Shown piece after piece: positions 1 through 8,043 of a DNA stretch of 33,016 bases. The stretch is from Chloroflexota bacterium. Lineage in GTDB: Bacteria > Chloroflexota > Dehalococcoidia > Lucifugimonadales > Lucifugimonadaceae. The translations under genes and the position numbers were made by a program. The stretch lies in NCBI GenBank assembly GCA_030831265.1, contig JAURLM010000077.1, forward strand, positions 1 through 33,016, given 5' to 3'. The notes beneath the pieces are model-generated. The model was not told where the DNA came from. It saw only the letters and a program-made list of their open reading frames with translations, and did no database searches. Numbering within the stretch: the stretch's first letter is position 1; each line of letters opens with the position of its first letter.

Positions 1-460
1 CTTGATGAACCGCAAAACCTCTTCTGGGTTCATGCGGCCAAGCTGGGTTGTGGCGTACATCGATGCGGCGACCGTACCGTCGGGGTCGCAGGACGAACTC
101 GCAGGGCTGCATGTAGTCCACGCCCTGTCGCACGCCGGTCCAGCCACCGAGAGTCGCTGCAACTCCAAGCGGCACGCTGTGGGCCACTGGGAATGACAGG
201 TTGTGCTCTGTGTGCAGGTGCTCGGTCTCCGCATCACCTTCCGTGTTGCCGGCGATGATTTTGACGCCGAGCTCGGCAAACTGGGAGTAGGCTGCTTCCA
301 TCTCGACTAACTGTCGAGCGCAGTACGGTCACCAGCCTCCGCGGTAAAAAGCGATATAGGCCCAGCTGCCTGAGATATCAGCGGGCAGGGAAAGCCGGGC
401 ACCACCGACCAGTGTCAGTTTGATGTCCGGGAACGTGGATCCCGGTGTGAGCATGGCCAT
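1..460 (-). CDS. Candidate selenocysteine peroxiredoxin-like (AhpC/TSA, UxxC) protein, 3' end cut by window edge
   Basis: Reading the minus strand from the ATG at 460 (GGAG seven bases upstream) gives a thioredoxin-fold redoxin. It begins MAMLTPGSTFPDIKL, reaches FYRGGW, and then meets TGA at 331-329, followed by PYCARQL. Relatives have the motif YRGxWCPYC, so the TGA replaces the catalytic cysteine and the motif becomes U44-P-Y-C47. The frame continues with good similarity (EMEAAYSQFAELGVKIIAGN, then FPVAHSV) to about residue 126. A hairpin just after the TGA fits a bacterial SECIS. Around the CCCC run at 85-82 the family-like reading moves by one base (EFVLRP, then DGTVAASMY and LGRMNPEEVLRFIK in another frame), so there is an indel or sequencing error. 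Expected role: thiol- or selenol-dependent peroxide or disulfide reduction. Alternative: a decaying pseudogene, since there are two disruptions. The stop at the catalytic position plus the hairpin favour selenocysteine. It may be co-transcribed with the pentapeptide gene 51 bases upstream. Confidence 0.72.
292..323 (-). promoter_or_regulatory. Candidate bacterial SECIS hairpin for the UGA at 331-329
   Basis: On the minus strand, CTCGAC (318-313) pairs perfectly with GTCGAG (307-302) around a five-base loop AGTTA (312-308). Sixteen bases separate the UGA from the loop and the second loop base is G. Both points agree with the described bacterial SECIS pattern: a short apical stem, a G in the first two loop positions, and a UGA-to-loop distance of about 16-37 nt. 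A lower helix CTGC (323-320) with GCAG (295-292) could extend the stem across an asymmetric bulge. The hairpin lies inside the coding sequence, as bacterial SECIS elements must. Folding was done by eye only. Confidence 0.65.
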
Positions 461-511
461 CTGCGTTCTCCGTGTTTATTGCGTGAAGCGGCTACACGGC
501 ATCCCGTGTGT

Positions 512-967
512 TCAACTTTCTGTGAGTGTGGAATGACGGGCTGAGTGGGCTCCGGGGACAACGCCCGTGCCTTCAGGCCATATCACCTTGAATGTCAGTG
601 CTCGCTTGAAGTCAGCACCTTCGATATTGCACTCACGCAACACGGCGCGATACATATTTGCCTGGCGGAAATCAGCCCCTGACAGGTCTGCCCTCGATAG
701 CTTGGTGCGAGAGAGAATCGCCTTGAACAGTTTTGCGCCGTGCAGGTTGACGCTCCTCAGCGACGCCTCGGAAAGGTCCGTCCCGGAAAGGTCCGCTCCA
801 CTCAGGTTCGCGTTGTCGAAAACCGCCCGCGAGAGATTCCATCCTGAAAGATGTGCTCCAGACAGGTCTGCCCCAGACAGGTCGAGTCGATCCGCAAGGT
901 TTTCGTGACGCCACTCGTCTACTGCGTTTGCGCCTCGTTTTACAAGTTCAAGGTGTTCAGGGTTCAT
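512..967 (-). CDS. Pentapeptide-repeat protein
   Basis: About 151 residues from the ATG at 967. A short leader (MNPEHLELVKRGANAVDEWR) is followed by roughly 20 consecutive A(D/N)LxX pentapeptides such as ADLSG, AHLSG, ANLSG and ADFRQ, ending near LTFKVIWPEG with a short unstructured tail. This predicts a right-handed quadrilateral beta-helix. I chose the start at 967 because similar proteins commonly begin with MNPEHL. An in-frame GTG at 1069 would add 34 residues, and neither start has a strong ribosome site. Some members of the family bind DNA gyrase as DNA mimics, but many have no known role, and this sequence does not decide between them. The redoxin gene follows 51 bases downstream on the same strand, with a small ACACGG/CCGTGT hairpin (494-509) between them. 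Confidence 0.85.
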   Translation of the reverse strand: MNPEHLELVKRGANAVDEWRHENLADRLDLSGADLSGAHLSGWNLSRAVFDNANLSGADLSGTDLSEASLRSVNLHGAKLFKAILSRTKLSRADLSGADFRQANMYRAVLRECNIEGADFKRALTFKVIWPEGTGVVPGAHSARHSTLTES

Positions 968-1150
968 GAGGTGATTCCGTGTCCAACTTCGTGCCTGTGC
1001 CCGTGTAGTGATAAAGTATGCGCCGCTTGCGGTCTCCCGGGCTGCTCGATACCTGTAGATTCGAAACACGATTGAAACAACTTGCAGGTAGTTTATTTCC
1101 CGAGGTTCGTACCGACCTGTTTGGCCACATCAAGTGGCACGGAGTGAGAC

Positions 1151-2170
1151 ATGAGTTATATCGCTGAGTACATCTGGGTAGACGGCACCAAGCCTACGGC
1201 AAAACTGCGCTCGAAGGCTCGCATCCTTGACGACGGGGCAGAGGCTCCAATCTGGGGTTTCGACGGTTCAAGCACCAACCAGGCGCCTGGTGATGCGTCT
1301 GACGTTGTTTTGAAGCCTGTGCTGGTTGTCCCGGACCCGATCCGTGGCGGCGACAACGTGCTGGTTATGACCGAAACGTTGTTGACGGACATGACGCCGC
1401 ACCCAACCAACACCCGCGCCGGGTGTGCCGCTGCTGCCGAAAAGTATGGCAAGTTCGACACCTGGTTCGGCCTTGAGCAGGAGTACACGTTCTTCGAGGG
1501 CCTCAAGCCACTGGGCTGGCCCGACAACGGTTTCCCTGCCCCACAGGGCGGTTACTACTGCGGTGTTGGCGCAGACGAGATTTTCGGTCGACCAATCGTC
1601 GACACCCACATGCAGGCATGTATCGACGCAGGTCTGCACATCTCCGGCATCAACGCCGAGGTAATGCCCGGACAGTGGGAGTTCCAGATCGGCCCGGTCA
1701 CTGCACCGCGCGTCGCAGACGAGCTCTGGCTGGCACGCTGGTTGTTGTACCGAATCGCCGAGGACTTCACCGGTGACTCTGGCGTCGCTGTTTCCGTCAA
1801 GTTGGCTCCAAAACCGGTTCCTGGTGACTGGAACGGCGCAGGCTGCCACACCAACTTTTCGACCAAGCAGATGCGTGGCTCGTTCGACGCATGTATTGCT
1901 GCTGCCGAGGCTCTTGGCACGAAGCATGACCTGCACATAAAGAACTACGGCGCAGGCATCGAAAACCGCCTGACCGGCGCTCACGAGACGGCCCGCTACG
2001 ACAAGTTCTCGTACGGTGTATCGAACCGTGGCGCATCCGTCCGCATCCCCTGGCAGGTGGAGAAGGACGGCAAGGGCTACATCGAAGACCGCCGACCGAA
2101 CGCTAACTGTGACCCGTACACCGTAACCCGCCTCATTATTGAGACGGTCTGCGGAGCGGCATCCAAGTAG
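1151..2170 (+). CDS. glnII: Glutamine synthetase type II (eukaryote-like)
   Basis: The product is 339 residues, the usual length for GSII and much shorter than GSI (about 450-470). It makes glutamine from glutamate, ammonia and ATP in the cytoplasm. Visible motifs in order are IWGFDGSST near residue 34, the metal-binding FGLEQEYTFF near 106, NAEVMPGQWEFQIGP near 167, the ATP-site GAGCHTNFSTK near 231, and the glutamate-site NRGASVRIP near 292. The start ATG has GGAG about six bases upstream (CGGAGTGAGAC). The gene stands alone with a strong terminator 50 bases after the stop. It is not next to glnB, amt or a GSI gene. GSII is known in rhizobia, Streptomyces and scattered other bacteria, usually beside a GSI elsewhere in the genome. 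Confidence 0.97.
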   Translation: MSYIAEYIWVDGTKPTAKLRSKARILDDGAEAPIWGFDGSSTNQAPGDASDVVLKPVLVVPDPIRGGDNVLVMTETLLTDMTPHPTNTRAGCAAAAEKYGKFDTWFGLEQEYTFFEGLKPLGWPDNGFPAPQGGYYCGVGADEIFGRPIVDTHMQACIDAGLHISGINAEVMPGQWEFQIGPVTAPRVADELWLARWLLYRIAEDFTGDSGVAVSVKLAPKPVPGDWNGAGCHTNFSTKQMRGSFDACIAAAEALGTKHDLHIKNYGAGIENRLTGAHETARYDKFSYGVSNRGASVRIPWQVEKDGKGYIEDRRPNANCDPYTVTRLIIETVCGAASK

Positions 2171-2221
2171 TAGTTCGTTCATAAACCGGGTGCGTAAATG
2201 CACCCGCTGATAAGAACCCTT

Positions 2222-2258
2222 GAAACGGCGCAGGTGTTTTGCCTGCGCCGTTTCGCGT
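2222..2258 (+). terminator. Intrinsic terminator after glnII
   Basis: GAAACGGCGCAGG (2222-2234) and CCTGCGCCGTTTC (2242-2254) form a perfect 13-bp GC-rich stem around a seven-base loop. It is followed by GCGTTT, so the U-tract is weak, but stem strength and position, 50 bases past the glnII stop, fit a terminator. Confidence 0.8.
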
Positions 2259-2341
2259 TTACCGCTCGCCTCAAAATGCTATGCCGGGGAAGCTATACCC
2301 CAGCCTGTTGCAGAACACGCCTAAAGCCGCCCAACTCCAAG

Positions 2342-2370
2342 TTGGAGCCAATATTGGGCGATGATAAGAT
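2342..2370 (+). promoter_or_regulatory. Possible sigma70 promoter for gyrB
   Basis: TTGGAG (2342-2347), a 17-base spacer and TAAGAT (2365-2370) with TG one base before the -10, giving an extended -10 pattern. Transcription would begin near 2377 and leave a gyrB leader of about 240 bases. The -35 match is only three of six. The rest of 2171-2614 contains the glnII terminator and no convincing gene; a reading frame at 2198-2563 runs through the terminator and has no recognisable protein character. Confidence 0.35.
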
Positions 2371-2614
2371 GAAACTAACAAACCGGGCGTTTATTGTTCG
2401 CGTGCGCGTGAAAAGGGCAACTCATCGACAACTCACATGTCGAAGCCCGCTCCTCCGGTTAACGTCTGATAGTCCGGCTCCGACAAGGGCGGTACCGGCA
2501 ATAGCGATTAGATATACCGGACGGTACGACAGCCACACCCGGAACGACCCACAAGTCACATAGTTCGTCCTGTGCCAAATGTCACCGGCGCGTGGCGGAC
2601 AAAAACGGATCAGT

Positions 2615-5062
2615 ATGACCACAACCAACAACAGCGCGAATCGCCCGAACACCCACCGAGGCTCTGCGGACTACTCCGCGTCTGACATCACGGTGATGGA
2701 AGGCCTTGAAGCCGTCCGCAAGCGCCCCGGAATGTACATCGGCACCACCGGTCCCGAAGGTGTCTTCCAGCTTGTACGAGAGATCGTCGACAACTCCGTC
2801 GACGAAGCGATGGCGGGATTCGCTACAGGTGTTGAGGTCGTTATCCATAAGGACGGTTCGGTAACCGTTTCTGACGACGGTCGTGGAATCCCTGTTGACG
2901 TACACAGCCGCACGGGCAAATCAGCGCTTGAGACCGTTATGACCACGCTGCACGCTGGCGGAAAATTCGGCGGCAAGGGCTACCAGGTCTCTGGTGGGCT
3001 GCACGGTGTTGGCGCCTCCGTAGTGAACGCCCTGTCTGTATGGACCCAGGTGGACGTTCGACGAAATGGCACCGTCTACACGCAGCGTTACGCTCGCGGC
3101 AAGTCTGATGGCGAGATGACAACCCGCCCGCAGACTGAAGATGACATGCCCGGCACCGGCACAACCGTGTCATGGATGCCGGACTCTGAGATATTTCCTG
3201 ATATCACCTACGATTGGGATCAGATTTCTACCCGGTTTCGAGAAATGGCGTACCTGAACCAGGGCCTGATGATTCACCTGCGTTCTGAATGGCACGAAGA
3301 AGCGCTGTGGCCTCGCAACGACATCACTTTCTTCTTCGATGGTGGTGTGCGGAGTTTCGTCCGCTCCCTGAACCGTCGCCGTAACCCGGTTCACGAGAAC
3401 ATCATGTACGCGAGCGAGACAGTAGACGACATCGTCGTCGAGGTTGCGCTCCAGTACAACGAGTCGTTCGTCGAAAACTGCCTCTCCTTTGCCAACGTCA
3501 TTCGCACGGCGGACGGTGGCTCGCATGTAACAGGCTTCCGGTCGGCACTCACGCGCGTAATTAATGACCTTGGCCGCAAGCACAACGCATTTGGCAGCAG
3601 CAAGGACGACGTATCGTCACTATCCGGTGATGACGTTCGTGAAGGTCTGCTATCCGTGGTCTCCGTAAAGGTGAAAGACCCGCAGTTTGAAGGTCAGACC
3701 AAGGGACGCCTGGGCAACCCGGAAGTGAAGGGCGCAGTAGAGCAGATTGTTGGCCGTGCGCTTTCAGAGTTCCTAGAAGACCATCCGGATGACGCTCGCC
3801 GCATCCTGGACAAATCCATGACGGCGGCACGTGCACGAGAAGCGGCCAAGAAGGCTCGTGACCTCGTCATTCGCAAGAACGCCATGGATGGCGGATCGTT
3901 GCCTGGCAAACTGGCCGACTGTGCCGAAAAGGACCCTCGCAAGAGCGAGCTGTACATCGTGGAGGGTGAATCAGCCGGTGGCTCGGCCAAACAGGGCCGT
4001 GACCGCCAATTCCAGGCCATCCTGCCTCTGAAGGGCAAGATTCTTAACGTTGAAAAGGCCCGCCCGGAAAAAATGCTGGCGCACGAGGAAATCGCAGCGC
4101 TTATCACGGCTACCGGCGCAGGGCTCGGCGAGGACTACGACGAGGATCGCCTACGCTATCACCGGGTGATCATCATGACCGACGCAGACGTGGACGGAGC
4201 ACACATCCGCACGCTGCTGCTCACGTTCTTCTACCGCAACATGCCGCAACTAATCGGTGGTGAGCACCTGTTCATTGCCCAGCCACCGCTCTACCGGGCT
4301 TCCAAAGGCCGATCCGCACGCTGGATCTACTCTGACACGGAGCTGGACGAGTGGATGGCCGAGCGCGTGTATGGCGACATGGTCGTGACATCCAAGAATG
4401 ACCCCAATATTCAGGTAAAAGGCCCGAAGATCGGCTCTGCGCTATCCGCTGTGCGCGACTTTGCAGAAGCGGTCGCCATCACGGATGTGCTCGGTGTGCC
4501 TGAAAAGGTCTTCTTTGCACTGATGCAGAATCCTGAATACCGTTCGCTGGACTTCCGTCCCGAACGGCCGACAGTACAGCCGGACCTGTTCGCAGAGACG
4601 CCGGAGTCAACGACTGAAGAACCTCAGCCAGTTGTAGAGCGCACCTACGAGGTTGAAGGCTTCACGGTTACCAGGGAAATTTACGAACACCCCTCGCTGA
4701 GACGCGCTTTCAGGCTCTACGACCAGATCGGCAACATTGTTGGTGCGGAAACCCTCACGCTAACGAAGGGTGGCGAGGTTGTAGCTGACGACGTGCCGTG
4801 GGCCGAGCTACCGCAGGCGCTCGAAGCGAAAGCAGATCGCGCAGGTGTTTCTGTGCAGCGGTACAAGGGTCTTGGTGAGATGAACCCGGACCAGCTGTGG
4901 GAGACAACGATGGACCCTGCCAAGCGCGTTATGCTGCGAGTTACCGCTGATGACGCGATTGCGGCAGATGACATCTTCTCCACGCTGATGGGTGAAGAGG
5001 TCGAGCCTCGACGTAACTTCATCCGCACGCACGCACTGGAAGTCCGCAACCTGGACGTCTAG
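2615..5062 (+). CDS. gyrB: DNA gyrase subunit B
   Basis: ATPase subunit of the type IIA topoisomerase that introduces negative supercoils. From the ATG at 2615 it is 815 residues; an in-frame ATG at 2579 would add 12, and neither site has a good ribosome site. Order of domains: the GHKL ATPase, with LEAVRKRPGMYIG and the ATP-lid HGVGASVVNAL; the transducer; the TOPRIM domain, with IVEGESAGGSA and TDADVDGAHIRTLLL; and the C-terminal QRYKGLGEMNPDQLWETTMDP. Between YSDTELDEW and VQRYKGLGEMN there are about 160 residues, where short gyrases such as that of Bacillus have about 15. A large insert at this site is known from E. coli-type GyrB. The frame is open throughout. gyrA is not in the window. 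dnaA converges on this gene. Confidence 0.97.
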   Translation: MTTTNNSANRPNTHRGSADYSASDITVMEGLEAVRKRPGMYIGTTGPEGVFQLVREIVDNSVDEAMAGFATGVEVVIHKDGSVTVSDDGRGIPVDVHSRTGKSALETVMTTLHAGGKFGGKGYQVSGGLHGVGASVVNALSVWTQVDVRRNGTVYTQRYARGKSDGEMTTRPQTEDDMPGTGTTVSWMPDSEIFPDITYDWDQISTRFREMAYLNQGLMIHLRSEWHEEALWPRNDITFFFDGGVRSFVRSLNRRRNPVHENIMYASETVDDIVVEVALQYNESFVENCLSFANVIRTADGGSHVTGFRSALTRVINDLGRKHNAFGSSKDDVSSLSGDDVREGLLSVVSVKVKDPQFEGQTKGRLGNPEVKGAVEQIVGRALSEFLEDHPDDARRILDKSMTAARAREAAKKARDLVIRKNAMDGGSLPGKLADCAEKDPRKSELYIVEGESAGGSAKQGRDRQFQAILPLKGKILNVEKARPEKMLAHEEIAALITATGAGLGEDYDEDRLRYHRVIIMTDADVDGAHIRTLLLTFFYRNMPQLIGGEHLFIAQPPLYRASKGRSARWIYSDTELDEWMAERVYGDMVVTSKNDPNIQVKGPKIGSALSAVRDFAEAVAITDVLGVPEKVFFALMQNPEYRSLDFRPERPTVQPDLFAETPESTTEEPQPVVERTYEVEGFTVTREIYEHPSLRRAFRLYDQIGNIVGAETLTLTKGGEVVADDVPWAELPQALEAKADRAGVSVQRYKGLGEMNPDQLWETTMDPAKRVMLRVTADDAIAADDIFSTLMGEEVEPRRNFIRTHALEVRNLDV

Positions 5063-5160
5063 TACACGGCTCAACACCGCCCGGCATAGACGAATCATCA
5101 CCGCCGTACCAACACGCCCCGCATCAGGCAAAGCTGCCTCATTGATGAGCGCAATACATT

Positions 5161-5198
5161 TGTCATCCTGGCCATAGCGGAGGGAACTTACATCTCGA
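5161..5198 (+). repeat. Dispersed intergenic repeat, copy 1
   Basis: A 38-base segment beginning TGTCATCCTGGCCATAGCGG resembles 32954-32991, which begins TGTCATCCCGACCGCAGCGG, with about 30 of 38 positions identical. It sits between the convergent gyrB and dnaA genes. Intergenic TCATCC(T/C)GA-GCGNAGGG-type repeats occur widely in bacterial genomes. No coding role is visible. The rest of 5063-5311 holds only a weak AGGCA/TGCCT hairpin (near 5126). Confidence 0.55.
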
Positions 5199-5311
5199 TT
5201 TGTTGCCGGGAGGTAAGGTCGATGTGCAAACACAGTTCGGTCTCGCCAGGACCCTCCAAATCGAGGGCAGGAGCCAATCACACGCGGTGCGACTGCTGAG
5301 TTGAAACCTGG

Positions 5312-6682
5312 CTAAACGACGTTCCTGAGGGAGTTGCGCACGTCTGCTGTCATTTTGCGGACTTCAGCATCTGCGACAAGCTCTTCCTCGAACCGTTTCT
5401 GTGCGTAGAGGATGCTCGAGTGATCCTTGCCGCCCAGCACATTGCCTGTGTGCGTCGCTGTCAGCTTGCTCTCTTCTCGCAGCAAGTACGCCGCCATCCT
5501 GCGCGCAGCAGACGTCCTGCGGTCACGCCGAGGGCCGACTATCGCTGCCTCAGTTACGCCTGAGTGAGCGGCTACTGTGGCGAGGACTACGTCGGGAGCC
5601 GGGAACTTGATCGGCTTCTTGGAGCCGATGCTCTCAAGCGCCCGCTCTGCAAGTTCAACGTTGATCTCGCTGCGTGTCAGCTGTGCGTATGCGACAACGC
5701 GGTTGAGCCCGCCCTCCAGGTCACGCACGCTCTCTACAGGGGCTGACGCCAGCACCTCGATGACCCGCGTTGGCAGCGGGCAGGCGCGCTGCTTGGCTTT
5801 GCGCTCCACGATTGCATACCTGGTCTCGTAGTCAGGTGCCTGGATATCCACGACGAGTCCTCCTGAAAGACGTGACTGGATGCGCTGCTCAAGGTTGATC
5901 CGCTCTGCTGGAAGGTCACCAGAGACGACGATCTGCTTTCCGGCCATATGCAGCTCATTAAACGTGTGGAAGAAGCCTTCCTGCGTCTGCGGCTTGCTGG
6001 AAATGAACTGGATATCGTCGATCAGCAATGCGTCTACGCTGCGGAAGCGAGTTCTGAACTCCTCGGTCGCGCCGTCACGAATCGCCCGGATGTATTCGTT
6101 GGTGAACCGCTCGGCACTTACATAGAGGACGGAGTGACCTGCCCGGACCAGCATGTTGCCGATGGCGTGTAACAGATGGGTCTTGCCAAGCCCCACGGAT
6201 GAATAGAGATAGAGTGGGTTGAACACTGCGCCTGGAGATTCAGCGACCTGCGTGGCAGCTGCGTGCGCAAGCTGGTTGGAAGAACCGGCGACGAACGTAT
6301 CGAAGCTCAGTTCAGGTCGGAAGCGGGATTTCTGGGCACGAGGCGCGCTGATGCGTTCGGGCTCATCGTCTTCGAAAGAAGCACTGGAACTGTTTGCGCT
6401 CTCCCACGTACCGTATGAATCGTTATTCTTGACGGTGAAGCGGACCTCCATCGTCCTGTGAGTGACATTTTCGACGGCGCGCTCAATAGAGGCGGAGAGG
6501 CGCTTCTCCAACATCTCGGCGGTAAAGGTGTTGGGGGTCGTGACAACCAGCACGTCTTCGCTGACACTCTGGGCTGCCGTGTTGCGCAGCCAGGTTTCGA
6601 AATTCGGCCTTGGGATCTCGACTTCGAGTTGCCCAAGAGCGGCCTTCCAGACCTGGGTAGCAGAATGTGTGTCCAGTTCCAT
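5312..6682 (-). CDS. dnaA: Chromosomal replication initiator DnaA
   Basis: 456 residues, the normal size. The start is the ATG at 6682, preceded closely by AGGGGGAC; upstream in-frame codons lack family similarity. Domain I (residues 1-80, VWKAALGQLEVEIPRPNFETWL) should oligomerise and bind the helicase loader. A short acidic linker follows. The AAA+ domain starts near FDTFVAGSSNQLAHAAA, with Walker A VGLGKTH at about 163-169 and Walker B LLIDDIQF. Domain IV ends with the DNA-binding signature GGKDHSSILYAQKRFEEE. The P-loop reads SSVGLGKT, where GGVGLGKT or GNVGLGKT is usual, a minor change. It opens the replication origin and is an ATP-dependent regulator. It is convergent with gyrB and divergent from fmt. 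dnaN and recF are absent from the neighbourhood, so the classic dnaA-dnaN-recF-gyrB order is broken. Confidence 0.97.
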   Translation of the reverse strand: MELDTHSATQVWKAALGQLEVEIPRPNFETWLRNTAAQSVSEDVLVVTTPNTFTAEMLEKRLSASIERAVENVTHRTMEVRFTVKNNDSYGTWESANSSSASFEDDEPERISAPRAQKSRFRPELSFDTFVAGSSNQLAHAAATQVAESPGAVFNPLYLYSSVGLGKTHLLHAIGNMLVRAGHSVLYVSAERFTNEYIRAIRDGATEEFRTRFRSVDALLIDDIQFISSKPQTQEGFFHTFNELHMAGKQIVVSGDLPAERINLEQRIQSRLSGGLVVDIQAPDYETRYAIVERKAKQRACPLPTRVIEVLASAPVESVRDLEGGLNRVVAYAQLTRSEINVELAERALESIGSKKPIKFPAPDVVLATVAAHSGVTEAAIVGPRRDRRTSAARRMAAYLLREESKLTATHTGNVLGGKDHSSILYAQKRFEEELVADAEVRKMTADVRNSLRNVV

Positions 6683-7030
6683 GTCCCCCTGCGAAAATGG
6701 CAAAGCGAATTCGCCCCACACGCGGTGGGCTTGCGAAAAAATGTCCTGTGGTGAGAAGAACTTACAGCCTACGGAGCACTCAGCCAGAATTGGGCTGTAC
6801 GTCCTGCTGCAGACGCAAGTTAACATGCCATAACACAGGGTTGGCAACCCCCAAAACAGGGTTGTTTTTGGGACTTACCAACCGATTTTCCCCGGCCTCA
6901 CGATGACCCGTTTTGAACTTGACAACACGCCTAAAGGATGCATCAACCACCGCATGTTTCCCACACCCGTGTCAGGCCGTGAACTGCGCGGTAAATCGGA
7001 TGAAATATCACACCTGAACTGGAGCCCATC
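6683..7030. other. dnaA-fmt divergent intergenic region
   Basis: 348 bases that should contain the promoters of both dnaA (minus) and fmt (plus). I find no cluster of DnaA boxes (TTATCCACA or one-mismatch forms), so I do not call an origin here. The notable element is a pair of direct repeats, described separately at 6832-6864, together with a small GGGTT-GGC-AACCC hairpin at 6839-6851. Confidence 0.5.
6832..6864. repeat. Direct repeat pair upstream of dnaA
   Basis: AACACAGGGTTG (6832-6843) and AAAACAGGGTTG (6853-6864) match at 11 of 12 positions. Their starts are 21 bases apart, about two helical turns, so a protein could contact both on one DNA face. They lie 150-180 bases upstream of the dnaA start. 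Their function is unknown. Confidence 0.5.
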
Positions 7031-7969
7031 TTGCCCCTGAACATGGTTTTTTTTGGCTCCCCGGAGGAGGCTGTCCCTGCCCTCGCCGCAGTCATTGACG
7101 CGGGCCATTCTGTCGTCGCGGTCTATACCCGGCCGGACAGGGAGGCGGGCAGGAAGAGGCAGCCGAGACCGACTCCGGTGAGGGTCGCGGCGGAGGCGCG
7201 AGGGTTGCGGGTCGAGACACCCGCAGGGTTGCGAGGCGCGGAGGCCCAGGACACCCTGCGAAACCTCAATGCCGATGTATTCATCGTGGCCGCCTATGGC
7301 CGCATCCTGCCGCCCGAAGTCCTGTCGATGCCGCGCTTGGGCGCCGTGAACATTCACCCTTCGCTGCTTCCCCGGTATCGTGGGCCAAGCCCGGTTGTTA
7401 CGGCGATTCGCAATGGCGATGCCGAAACCGGTGTGAGCGTGATGCTGTTGGATGAGGGAATGGACAGTGGCCCGTTGCTCGCACAATCGCCGCCGGTCCG
7501 GTTGGACGGAACGGAACGCGCCGATGACCTGACCGCGCGGCTCTTCAGGATTGGCGCGGAGATGCTGCCGGGAGTCCTGGACGCGCTCGAGACGGAAAGC
7601 CTTACGCCAGAGCCGCAGGACGAATCACTGGTGACGATCACGAAGTTGATCGAAAAAGAGGACGGCAGCATCGACTGGTCACTGCCCGCTGTGGAGATCG
7701 AGCGGATGACGCGGGCGTATGACCCGTGGCCGGGCGCGTTTACCTTGCTGAACGGCAAAAACCTGAAAATTCTGTCAGCGAATGCCGCTGGTGAAGGAAA
7801 GTCAGCACCCGCAGGAACCGTATCCGTCCGCGAGAGAAAAATCTTCGTGGCGACTGGTGGCGGGGAGTTGGAACTGTTGGAAGTTCAGCCGGAAGGCAAA
7901 CGGCCAATGCAGGCGAGAGATTTCCTAAATGGGACACCGGAACTGGACGGTGCCGTGCTGGGTGCGTAG
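7031..7969 (+). CDS. fmt: Methionyl-tRNA formyltransferase
   Basis: 312 residues, the family norm. It formylates the methionine on initiator tRNA using 10-formyltetrahydrofolate. The N-terminal Rossmann-type domain begins MVFFGSPEEAVPAL. The catalytic core shows N107-x-H109 within GAVNIHPSLLPRYRG, and D144 within DEGMDSGPLLAQ. A C-terminal OB-like domain (KNLKILSANAA, GTVSV, LELLEVQPEGKRPM) binds tRNA. The start is a TTG at 7031 with GGAG seven bases upstream; an ATG at 7043 would drop four residues but lies farther from that site. The usual partner def (peptide deformylase) is not adjacent. The gene is closed by the terminator at 7985-8030. Confidence 0.96.
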   Translation: MPLNMVFFGSPEEAVPALAAVIDAGHSVVAVYTRPDREAGRKRQPRPTPVRVAAEARGLRVETPAGLRGAEAQDTLRNLNADVFIVAAYGRILPPEVLSMPRLGAVNIHPSLLPRYRGPSPVVTAIRNGDAETGVSVMLLDEGMDSGPLLAQSPPVRLDGTERADDLTARLFRIGAEMLPGVLDALETESLTPEPQDESLVTITKLIEKEDGSIDWSLPAVEIERMTRAYDPWPGAFTLLNGKNLKILSANAAGEGKSAPAGTVSVRERKIFVATGGGELELLEVQPEGKRPMQARDFLNGTPELDGAVLGA

Positions 7970-7978
7970 TGCGAAGAC

Positions 7979-8030
7979 AAAAAAATGCTCACTCTCGCTT
8001 TAGCCAGCAGGAGTGAGCATCTTGTTTTTT
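7979..8030. terminator. Bidirectional intrinsic terminator between fmt and the NIPSNAP gene
   Basis: ATGCTCACTC (7985-7994) and GAGTGAGCAT (8011-8020) form a perfect 10-bp stem with a 16-base loop. A T-rich tract (CTTGTTTTTT, 8021-8030) follows on the plus strand, and an A7 run (7979-7985) on the other side acts as the T-tract for the minus strand. It can serve both converging genes. Confidence 0.9.
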
Positions 8031-8043
8031 GCAGAGGAAAAAC

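Noticed and set aside
1268..2203. Long minus-strand frame opposite glnII
   Set aside because: Antisense shadow of a clearly conserved gene; no domain or ribosome site.
2198..2563. Plus-strand reading frame between glnII and gyrB
   Set aside because: It runs through the strong terminator at 2222-2258 and the composition is not protein-like.
6683..7030. Replication origin beside dnaA
   Set aside because: Only loose two-mismatch matches to DnaA boxes (for example TTTCCCACA near 6958); no cluster, so no origin is called.
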